From CAZVUW01 sp964629825 (GTDB lineage Bacteria > Actinomycetota > Nitriliruptoria > Euzebyales > Egibacteraceae), in NCBI GenBank assembly GCA_964629825.1, contig CAZVUW010000031.1, positions 1-29,045 of the forward strand: DNA of 29,045 bases, written 5' to 3'. Shown here in pieces: positions 15,653 through 21,672 of the stretch. The translations under genes were made by a program, and so were the position numbers. The stretch's first letter is position 1. Each line of letters begins with the position of its first letter. The notes under the pieces are model-generated. The model was not told where the DNA came from, ran no database searches, and saw only the letters and a program-made list of their open reading frames with translations.

Positions 15653-16034
15653 TCACCCGAGGGTCGCGGTGACCTCCACCGGCACGCCGTTGGTGACCAT
15701 GTCGAAGACCGCCGAGCGCTGCTGGGCGCGGTCGACGAGCTCCTGCAGCTTCTCCTGGGGGGCGTTGCCCTTCACGTTGAAGTGCACGCGGATGCGGGAG
15801 AAGCCGTTGCGGTAGCTGTCGTCCAGGCCGGGCCGCAGCCAGGGCTTCCAGCTCGCGGTCGCGCTCCAGCAGCTCCAGCGCCATGACCGGCGGATCGAAG
15901 CATGCACCGAGTGCATCGTCCAGCGCCTGGAGCGCACGATCGGGAAGAAACCCGGCTGCAGCGCGAGCGGCATAGGGCGGCCGCAGGCGATCAAGGGGGC
16001 GGAGCTGCAGCGCGCCCATCCCCTCGTGACGCAT
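15653..16034 (-). pseudogene. OsmC-family remnant, frameshifted and N-terminally truncated
   Basis: The C-terminal part, in the frame ending at 15653, reads LDDSYRNGFSRIRVHFNVKG, then ELVDRAQQRSAVFDMVTNGVPVEV, a clear OsmC/Ohr-family ending. Just upstream, at about 15830, the family-like sequence continues in another frame (ALGACFDPPVMALELLERDRELEAL, quoted up to the shift), including the first redox Cys. So one base is out of register. The N-terminal beta-strands expected ahead of that Cys (about 50 residues) are not recognisable. It is either a decaying gene or a draft-assembly error plus a divergent start. An intact OsmC protein is encoded at 27740-28246. Confidence 0.65.
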
Positions 16035-16088
16035 CGGGACTTCGCGCGGCAGCAGGTGCTAAGCCTGGCGGATCAGCGGCCGAGTATT

Positions 16089-16094
16089 TACAAT
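16089..16094 (+). promoter_or_regulatory. Candidate -10 and AT-rich control stretch before the Cys-containing regulator
   Basis: TACAAT lies in the only AT-rich stretch nearby (16083-16109, with TATTTACAATGACC and TAGTTTTAAAG). It is 46 bases before the regulator ATG. No good -35 is present, suggesting activation or a bound regulator. The upstream ATG at 16093 lies within this element and has no ribosome site. Confidence 0.4.
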
Positions 16095-16140
16095 GACCGT
16101 AGTTTTAAAGCCCGCGGTGGTTCGGTGCTGGGAGGAGGCG

Positions 16141-16809
16141 ATGGTGAGCGCGATCAGCAGGGAGCGCGCACTTGCGCACGACAGCCGCGTCGCGCTGCTC
16201 GGCGTGCTCCAGGACAGCGCGGAGGCCCTGGACGCGACACAGCTGGCGGCGCGGGTCGGCCTGCACGTGAACACGGTGCGAAGCCACCTGCGCCTGCTGG
16301 AGCGCGCCGGCCTCGTCGTCCGCTCCACCGAGCCGCGCAGCGAGCCGGGCCGTCCGCGCGTCCTCTACGCGGCGGCGGCGCCCGACTCCGACGAGGGCGA
16401 GCGCTACGGGCTGATGGCCAAGATGCTGGCCAGCTACATCGCCGCGAACGTGGCGGACCCGGCCTCGGCGGCCGAGGAGACCGGCCGGCAGTGGGGTCGG
16501 CATCTCGGCCCGCCGTCGGCACCTTTCACCAGGACATCCGAGGAGCAGGCGCGGAGGGTGATCCTCCAGCTCATGGACGAGCTCGGTTTCGCTCCCCGGT
16601 ACGGGGAGGACCCGTCCGAGCTGGAGCTGCGGCATTGCCCGTTCCGCGACGTGGCCGAGGCGCACCCCGAGGTCGCCTGCTCCCTCCACCTGGGCCTGCT
16701 GAGGGGAGCGCTCGAGGACCTGGGGACCGACCTGGCGGTCATCGATCTCATCCCGTTCGTCGATCCGGACCGCTGCGTCGCGCACGTCGGAACCAGGGAG
16801 GCTTCATGA
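16141..16809 (+). CDS. HTH regulator with C-terminal Cys set (probable Fe-S sensor, ArsR/SufR-like)
   Basis: 222 residues from ATG 16141, preceded by GGGAGGAGG. N-terminal winged HTH (about 8-75: LDATQLAARVGLHVNTVRSHLRLLERAGLV), quoted in part as VGLHVNTVRSHLRLLERAG, followed by RPRVLY. The C-terminal half carries C166 (HCPFRDVAE), C180 (EVACSLH) and C212 (DPDRCVAH), 13 residues apart for the first two. This Cys layout is seen in SufR-like and related regulators that hold an Fe-S cluster and respond to oxygen, NO or iron. It heads an operon in which every junction overlaps or is short, and so probably controls the membrane protein, cupin and ATP-binding protein behind it. Cluster binding is inference from the Cys pattern. 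Confidence 0.88.
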   Translation: MVSAISRERALAHDSRVALLGVLQDSAEALDATQLAARVGLHVNTVRSHLRLLERAGLVVRSTEPRSEPGRPRVLYAAAAPDSDEGERYGLMAKMLASYIAANVADPASAAEETGRQWGRHLGPPSAPFTRTSEEQARRVILQLMDELGFAPRYGEDPSELELRHCPFRDVAEAHPEVACSLHLGLLRGALEDLGTDLAVIDLIPFVDPDRCVAHVGTREAS

Positions 16810-18113
16810 GCACCGCCGTGCTGCGGGGACATCGGCAGCTGCGTCTGGGGATCGGCCCCTTCGCCGGGGTCGCGCCATCGCTCGTGCTGGCCGGCGCCTG
16901 GTTCGGGGCGGCCGTCGTGTGGGGTGTCACGGGCGCGCTGCCCGGCGGTCGCTGGGCAGTGGTGCACCTGTTCACCCTTGGGGTTCTGACAAACCTGCTG
17001 GTCGGTTTCACCCAGCACTTCGGGCGCTCGATCACGCGCCACGACGCCGCCCTCGGCACAGGTGCGGTCCTCCTGCTCAACCTGGGAGCGATCGGGACCG
17101 TCGCCGGGATGCTGGCCGGGCTGCCCGCGCTGCTCGCGGTCGGCGCTCTGGTCGTCGCCGGCACCGTCGCGCTCGCCCGGCTGCGGCTGGGCCGCATGCG
17201 CGCCGCAGCGCCCACCACCCGGTTCGCGGAGGTGGTGGAGGCCTACCAGCGCGCCCACGAGGCCTTCATCGTGGCCGCCGCCATCGGGGCTTCGCTGGGT
17301 GCGGGCCTCGTCCCTGGGGGCTGGCACGCCGGAGCCCGGCTCGCCCATCTCCACCTCAACCTGCTCGGGTGGACGGGGCTGGTCGTCTTGGCGACGGCGG
17401 TCTTCTTCGGACCGGCGATGCTGCGCGTGCGCCTGCCACAGGGCGCCGAGCGCGGTGCGCTCTGGACGATCAGGCTGGCGTCAGGCGGCCTGGTGCTGAC
17501 CGCGGTGGCCTTGGCGGTCCCCTCGGGCTCCGCCGCGGGTGGGCTCGCGCGGTTCGTGTCCGTCGCGGGGCTGCTGGCCTACGCCACGGGCGTGGCGGTC
17601 GTCGCCGCCCTGGTGACGGAGCTCGCGCGTTCGGCTCACCCGTCCGCGGTGCGGCTGCTGCTGCCAGCGGCCCTGTGGTGGTTCTTGATCGCGACCCTGG
17701 CGGATGCCGCGGCGCTGGCCCTCGACGCGCCTGGACTCCAGCCGGCCCTCGGCTTGGCGCTCGGGCTCGGGGTCTTCCTGCAGCTGATCCTGGCGGTCGG
17801 CCTCTACCTGCTGCCCTCGCTGCGGGGCCGCGACTTCGCCGCCCGGGATGCCCTGATCGCTCGCAGCGAGCGCGGCGCCGGTCTGCGGGCGGCGCTCCTC
17901 AACGCCGGCGTGGCGACCGCGGCGATCACAGCTGCCATCCCAGGGGCACCGGTCGTGGCGACGGCGCTGGCATGGGCGGTCGTGCTGGGCGTCGTCGCCG
18001 CCACGGCCGTCATCGCCATCGCGCCGGTGCGCCCCGACCCCACCGTGGCGCGCTCATCGGTTGCGCGTCGTTATCGCACCCCACAAGGAGACCCACCAGG
18101 AGGGCAAGCATGA
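16806..18113 (+). CDS. Polytopic His-containing membrane protein, related to the membrane half of fused actinobacterial multicopper oxidases (copy 2)
   Basis: 435 residues from ATG 16806 (GGGAGG five bases upstream), overlapping the regulator stop. It is a paralogue of the protein at 4555-5826: PGGRWAVVHLFTLGVLTNL (H54), FTQHF (H71), RLAHLHLNLLGWTGLVVLAT (H181, H183) and FFGP occur in the same order and spacing, and both continue with similar hydrophobic helices to the end. Eleven to twelve membrane segments. The shared His are the best candidates for haem or copper ligands. Control by a Cys-containing regulator suggests a role in NO or oxygen handling, or copper; no direct evidence exists. 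A short basic tail (VARRYRTPQ) faces the cytosol. Confidence 0.8.
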   Translation: MSTAVLRGHRQLRLGIGPFAGVAPSLVLAGAWFGAAVVWGVTGALPGGRWAVVHLFTLGVLTNLLVGFTQHFGRSITRHDAALGTGAVLLLNLGAIGTVAGMLAGLPALLAVGALVVAGTVALARLRLGRMRAAAPTTRFAEVVEAYQRAHEAFIVAAAIGASLGAGLVPGGWHAGARLAHLHLNLLGWTGLVVLATAVFFGPAMLRVRLPQGAERGALWTIRLASGGLVLTAVALAVPSGSAAGGLARFVSVAGLLAYATGVAVVAALVTELARSAHPSAVRLLLPAALWWFLIATLADAAALALDAPGLQPALGLALGLGVFLQLILAVGLYLLPSLRGRDFAARDALIARSERGAGLRAALLNAGVATAAITAAIPGAPVVATALAWAVVLGVVAATAVIAIAPVRPDPTVARSSVARRYRTPQGDPPGGQA

Positions 18114-18535
18114 GCGCACTGCTGATCCGAGCGGAGCCCGACCCGTCCGTCGAGCATGCCGGCCCGGATGAGGCCGCTGAGCGGCACGCACGCTCCACCA
18201 CGGGCTCGGCCCCGCCGGCGCTCGAGGGTCTGGCCCACGACGTCCTCGCCACGGCCGCGGGGACCATCCGCACCCGCCGGGCGACCCGACCGCTGGTCGG
18301 TGCACCCGGCGCTCCGCTGCGTCAGACCCTGGTCGGCCTGGCGGACAGCGCCCGCTACGGCGGCCGCAGCTGCGGATCCCAGGCGACCGTCCACGTCCTG
18401 CGCGGTCGCGTGGTGCTCCACAGCGCGGCGGGCCACAGCCTTCACCAGGCCGGGGAGCTCGTGTCCGTCCCCGACGGGGACCATTCCGTGGAGGCCATCG
18501 GGGACGCCGCCATCGTAGTGACGGGAATGCACTGA
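18110..18535 (+). CDS. Cupin-fold protein
   Basis: 141 residues from ATG 18110, overlapping the membrane protein stop, with AGGAGGG upstream. The C-terminal 75 residues read like a single cupin: LRQTLVGLADSARYG, then QATVHVLRGRVVLHSAAGH, GELVSVPDGDHSVEAI and IVVTGMH. Few of the usual metal-binding His/Glu are present, so it may be a ligand-binding or structural cupin. The first 60 residues are Ala/Arg-rich and include HDVLATAAGTIRTRRA, which I do not recognise. Co-transcription with the Cys-containing regulator and the membrane protein is clear from the spacing. Function unknown. Confidence 0.75.
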   Translation: MSALLIRAEPDPSVEHAGPDEAAERHARSTTGSAPPALEGLAHDVLATAAGTIRTRRATRPLVGAPGAPLRQTLVGLADSARYGGRSCGSQATVHVLRGRVVLHSAAGHSLHQAGELVSVPDGDHSVEAIGDAAIVVTGMH

Positions 18536-18562
18536 GTGACGCTGGGGTAGCCTCGGGATGGC

Positions 18563-19504
18563 ATGTCCATCCCTACTCCTCCCCCCGCACAGCAAGCACC
18601 GCAGAGCCCGAGCTCGGTGACCCTCGAACCGGAGCCCCGGAGCGCCGGCACGGCCCGACGGACGGTCGAGGCGCTGCTCACCTCCCACGGCCTCGCTGAC
18701 CTGGTCGACACCGCCACGCTGCTCGTATCCGAGCTGGTCACCAACGCGATCCTGCACACGGCCTCCCCGGTGGAGCTGCGCTGCAGTGTGGGCGGCGGCT
18801 GGTCCTTGATCGAGGTCAGCGACCGATCCTCTGCCCTGCCCAGCCCGCGCAACTACGACGAGGACGCCTTGACCGGGCGGGGTCTCGGCCTGGTGGAGCT
18901 GCTCGCGGAGTCGTGGGGGATCGAGTCCGAGAGCCAGGGAAAGTCCGTCTGGTTCCGGCTGGTGAGCGCGGCCGCCACGGCGGCACCGGCGACGGAGCTC
19001 GACGATCCGCCGATGCCCGCCCAGGAGGCCGGGGGCTTCGAGGTTCGGCTGCTCAACGCCCCCACGGCCCTCGTGCTGCACACCGTCCAGCACGGCGACA
19101 GCGTCCTGCGCGAGCTCGCTCTGGCCACGCTCGGGGCTGATCGGCCCTTTCACGCGGAGCCCAGCCGGCACGCAGCGCACCTCGACCTCGGTCCGGTCCT
19201 GCGCGCGGCAGAAGAGGCGGAGGCCTCTGGCCTGGCGGCCAGCGATCTGATCTTCCGGATGTCTCTGGGTAGCGGGTCGGCCGCGCTCGAGCGCCTGGCG
19301 CTGGTCGAGGAGGCCGACCGCATGGCCCGGGACGGGCTGCTGCTCAGCGCGCCGATGCTGCCCGAGCTGCGGGAGTGCCGTCGCTGGCTGATGTCGCAGA
19401 TCGCCCTTCAGGAGGAAGGTCACCGCCCGAGCCCATGGCGTCTGCCGGACGACCTCGCGGGTCGCAGTCTGATCTCGCAGGGGCGGAAGCAGCGCCGCCC
19501 CTGA
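18563..19504 (+). CDS. RsbW-like ATP-binding protein (anti-sigma factor kinase type) with unknown C-terminal domain
   Basis: 313 residues from ATG 18563, 27 bases after the cupin gene. N-terminal HATPase_c_2 domain (about 25-140): N-box SELVTNAILHT (N61), EVSDRSS (D87), and the G box GRGLGLVELLAESWG. Such proteins are anti-sigma factor kinases of the RsbW/SpoIIAB type or close relatives. The second half (about 150-313) is mostly helical and acidic, with no motif I can name. No sigma factor or anti-anti-sigma gene is in the window, so its partner lies elsewhere. It ends the operon, just ahead of a perfect hairpin. The start has a weak ribosome site. Confidence 0.85.
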   Translation: MSIPTPPPAQQAPQSPSSVTLEPEPRSAGTARRTVEALLTSHGLADLVDTATLLVSELVTNAILHTASPVELRCSVGGGWSLIEVSDRSSALPSPRNYDEDALTGRGLGLVELLAESWGIESESQGKSVWFRLVSAAATAAPATELDDPPMPAQEAGGFEVRLLNAPTALVLHTVQHGDSVLRELALATLGADRPFHAEPSRHAAHLDLGPVLRAAEEAEASGLAASDLIFRMSLGSGSAALERLALVEEADRMARDGLLLSAPMLPELRECRRWLMSQIALQEEGHRPSPWRLPDDLAGRSLISQGRKQRRP

Positions 19505-19508
19505 GCAC

Positions 19509-19540
19509 GACGATGCGGCCGGCAACCCGGCCGCATCGTC
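19509..19540. terminator. Perfect 14-bp hairpin between convergent genes
   Basis: GACGATGCGGCCGG (19509-19522), CAAC loop, exact complement (19527-19540). It is four bases after the stop of the ATP-binding protein and 20 bases from the end of the YceI gene. No T-run on either side; probably a bidirectional terminator. Confidence 0.75.
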
Positions 19541-19559
19541 AGTGGCTGTTCAGGGGAGG

Positions 19560-20129
19560 TCAGGCAGCCTCGGTCTCGCGGATGGCCGAGATCTCGACCT
19601 CCAGTACGACCTTCTCGCCGACCAGCACGCCGCCAGCCTCGAGCGGCGCGTTCCAGGTGACGCCCCAGTCCTTGCGGTTGACCATGGTCTGACCCTCGAA
19701 CCCGACGCGGTGGTTGCCGAACGGGTCCACGGCGGAGCCGGTGTACTCGAGGTCGATGGTGATCGGGTTGGTGACGCCCTTGATGGTCAGATCCCCGCTG
19801 ACGCGGAAGGTGGTCTCGTCGACGACCTCGACGCCGGTGGAGACGAACCGGATCTCCGGGTAGTTCTCCATGTCGAAGAAGTCGTTGCTGCGCAGGTGGG
19901 CATCGCGGTCAGCGTTGCGCGTGTCGATGCTGGCGGCCTTGATCACCAGCTCGGCGCGGGAGCGGGTGGGGTCCTCGGCGTCGAAGTAGCCGGTGCCCTC
20001 GAACTCATTGAAGTTGCCGCGGACCTTGGTGACCATCGCGTGACGGGCGACGAAGCCGATGCGGCTGTGCGACGGGTCGATCTTGTAGGTGCCCGTGACG
20101 TTGCTGGGGATCGTGGTGGTGGCCGACAT
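19560..20129 (-). CDS. YceI family lipid-binding-fold protein
   Basis: 189 residues from ATG 20129 with AGGAGG seven bases upstream. The whole length fits YceI: GTYKIDPSHSRIGFVARHAMVTKVRG at the start (quoted here as YKIDPSHSRIGFVARHAM), then LRSNDFFDMENYPEIRFVS, the GDLTIKGVTNPITI strand pair and GFEGQTMVNRKDWGV. The fold is a lipocalin-like barrel that holds polyisoprenoid lipids. No signal peptide, so this member is cytosolic. Control: its promoter carries two copies of a TGACGCNTCA operator, see 20158-20201. Members are often induced by redox or acid stress. Confidence 0.95.
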   Translation of the reverse strand: MSATTTIPSNVTGTYKIDPSHSRIGFVARHAMVTKVRGNFNEFEGTGYFDAEDPTRSRAELVIKAASIDTRNADRDAHLRSNDFFDMENYPEIRFVSTGVEVVDETTFRVSGDLTIKGVTNPITIDLEYTGSAVDPFGNHRVGFEGQTMVNRKDWGVTWNAPLEAGGVLVGEKVVLEVEISAIRETEAA

Positions 20130-20157
20130 GCATTTCCTCCTGGGGGGCGGTAGATGG

Positions 20158-20201
20158 TTGACGCTTCATCCAACCTACATGACGCGTCACGTATTCCGCA
20201 A
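20158..20201 (-). promoter_or_regulatory. YceI promoter with two TGACGCNTCA operators
   Basis: On the minus strand, TTGCGG (20196-20201) and TAGGTT (20172-20177) form a plausible -35/-10 pair with an 18-base spacer. The palindrome TGACGCGTCA (20180-20189) fills the spacer, and TTGACGCTTCA (20158-20168) follows the -10. The operators are centred about 21 bases apart, two helical turns. This geometry suits repression by a MarR-type dimer. Confidence 0.55.
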
Positions 20202-20219
20202 CCCCCCCCGTGGAGAAAC

Positions 20220-21197
20220 TCAGCGGTTCACCCAGGTCATGTCCGAGTAGCGCTCCCCCGCCACCCCGTCCTCGAAGATCGCGGCCAGCTCGGCCAGCTC
20301 CTCCCCGGTCAGCGTGAGATCGGCCGCCGCGGCGTTCTCGGTGACCCGGTCGGGGCGAGACGTGCCCGGGATCGGAACCACGTCCTGCCCCTGGGCGAGC
20401 ACCCACGCGAGGGCCAGCTGGGCCGAGGTGATCTCACGCGCCGCCGCCAGCCGCTCGACCCGGTCCACCAAGCGACGGTTGCGCTCGAGGTTGGCGGCCT
20501 CGAAGCGCGGCAGCTCCCGGCGGAAGTCGCCCTCGGCGAGGTCGTCGACGCTGCGGATCGCGCCGGTGAGGAAGCCGCGCCCTAGGGGGCTGTAGGCCAC
20601 GACCCCGATCCCGAGCTCGCGGCACAGCGGCAGAACCTCGGCCTCGACGTCCCGGCTCCACAGCGACCACTCGTTCTGCACCGCGGCGATCGGGTGGACG
20701 GCGGCGGCGCGCCGCAGCGACTCGGGCGATGGCTCGGAGATGCCCAGATGCCGGACCTTGCCGGCGCTGACGAGCTCGGACATGGCACCCCACGTCTCCT
20801 CGATGGGCACGTCGAGGTCGACGCGGTGCTGGTAGTAGAGGTCGATCACGTCGATGCCGAGGCGCCGCAGGGACTCGTCGCAGGCGCGCTTGACGTGCTC
20901 CGGCCGTCCGTTGACCCGGCGGCCGCTGTAGTCGGGGTCGGCGACGATGCCGAACTTGGTTGCGACGACTGCCTCGTCGCGGCGACCTCGGAGGGCGCGG
21001 CCGACCAGCTCCTCGCTGCGGCCGTCGCCGTACACGTCTGCCGTGTCCAGCAGGGTCACGCCAAGGTCGAGTGCGCGGTGCACCGTCGCAAGAGCCGCCG
21101 CCTCGTCGGCGGGCCCATACATGGACGCCAGCGACATGCAGCCCAGCCCGATCGCCGACACCTCAAGGCCCTGCCCCAACCGCCGCATCCCGACCAC
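20220..21197 (-). CDS. Aldo/keto reductase
   Basis: 325 residues from GTG 21197, chosen because AGGAG stands at the right distance; ATG 21188 three codons later is an alternative. Catalytic tetrad: D51 and Y56 (LLDTADVYG), K81 (VATKFG) and H124 (YYQHRVD). The NADPH-binding C-terminal part has PIPGTSRPDRVTENAAA. It is closest in feel to the YhdN/AKR11-13 type group reducing aldehydes and ketones. It lies 90 bases upstream of the YceI start on the same strand, so the YceI promoter region falls between the two genes, and the genes need not be co-transcribed. Substrate unknown. Confidence 0.95.
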   Translation of the reverse strand: MVGMRRLGQGLEVSAIGLGCMSLASMYGPADEAAALATVHRALDLGVTLLDTADVYGDGRSEELVGRALRGRRDEAVVATKFGIVADPDYSGRRVNGRPEHVKRACDESLRRLGIDVIDLYYQHRVDLDVPIEETWGAMSELVSAGKVRHLGISEPSPESLRRAAAVHPIAAVQNEWSLWSRDVEAEVLPLCRELGIGVVAYSPLGRGFLTGAIRSVDDLAEGDFRRELPRFEAANLERNRRLVDRVERLAAAREITSAQLALAWVLAQGQDVVPIPGTSRPDRVTENAAAADLTLTGEELAELAAIFEDGVAGERYSDMTWVNR

Positions 21198-21268
21198 GCC
21201 CGCTCCTTTCACTCGACCGGCTCGCAACCTAGTGCCGGATGAAGGCTGCACTGCACCGGTCCCACCTT

Positions 21269-21288
21269 CGCACGGTTCAGACCGTGCG
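21269..21288. promoter_or_regulatory. 20-bp dyad in the reductase/metal-operon divergent region
   Basis: CGCACGGT, TCAG, then ACCGTGCG, perfect 8-bp arms. The pairing can be extended with a bulge through flanking CCAC and GTGG (21258-21296). It is 72 bases upstream of the reductase start and 31 bases before the FNR-type box. Could be an operator for either side or a structure in the reductase leader. Confidence 0.45.
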
Positions 21289-21318
21289 GTGGACCCCGCC
21301 CGCGACCTGTGCGGTCGA

Positions 21319-21332
21319 TTGATCTGGATCAC
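21319..21332 (+). promoter_or_regulatory. FNR/DNR-type box ahead of the metal ATPase operon
   Basis: TTGATCTGGATCAC matches the FNR-family consensus TTGAT-N4-ATCAA at nine of ten fixed positions. It is 116 bases before the first gene of an operon that ends in a Crp/Fnr regulator gene, so autoregulation is likely. Two small hairpins follow in the leader (21365-21386 and 21416-21433), the second directly before the ribosome site. Confidence 0.65.
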
Positions 21333-21447
21333 GCTCGGTGAGCGGGTGGCTCCTACGGTCGCCCTGGACCCGGAGATCGTGGTCCAAGGACATCAAGCAA
21401 GCGACTCAGGTAGCGCCAGCGCGGTCGCGCTGGAGAAAGGGATCGAG

Positions 21448-21672
21448 ATGCGCAGCACCAACCTCTACAGCGACGAGCTGACCTGCCCGTCGTGCATCGC
21501 CAAGATCGAGTCTCGCCTGCGGCGGCTGCCCGGGGTGGATGACGCCACGGTGCACTTCGAGACCGGACGCATCGCCGTGCGGCACGACACCGAGCGCGCG
21601 TCGGTGCAGGACCTCATCGAGGCGGTCGCCCAGGCCGGTTACAGGGCCGTCCGGAGGGGGTTCGCGGCATGA
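21448..21672 (+). CDS. Heavy-metal-associated (CopZ-like) domain protein
   Basis: 74 residues from ATG 21448 with AAGG seven bases upstream. A single HMA domain with the metal-binding pair C13 and C16 in ELTCPSCIAKIE, followed by LPGVDDATVHFETGRI and AGYRAV at the end, the usual beta-alpha-beta-beta-alpha-beta order. The typical Gly-Met before the first Cys is replaced by Glu-Leu. It would carry a soft metal such as Cu(I) or Zn(II) to the ATPase whose gene begins within its stop (ATGA at 21669). In many P1B ATPases this domain is the N-terminus of the pump; here it is a separate gene. Confidence 0.93.
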   Translation: MRSTNLYSDELTCPSCIAKIESRLRRLPGVDDATVHFETGRIAVRHDTERASVQDLIEAVAQAGYRAVRRGFAA

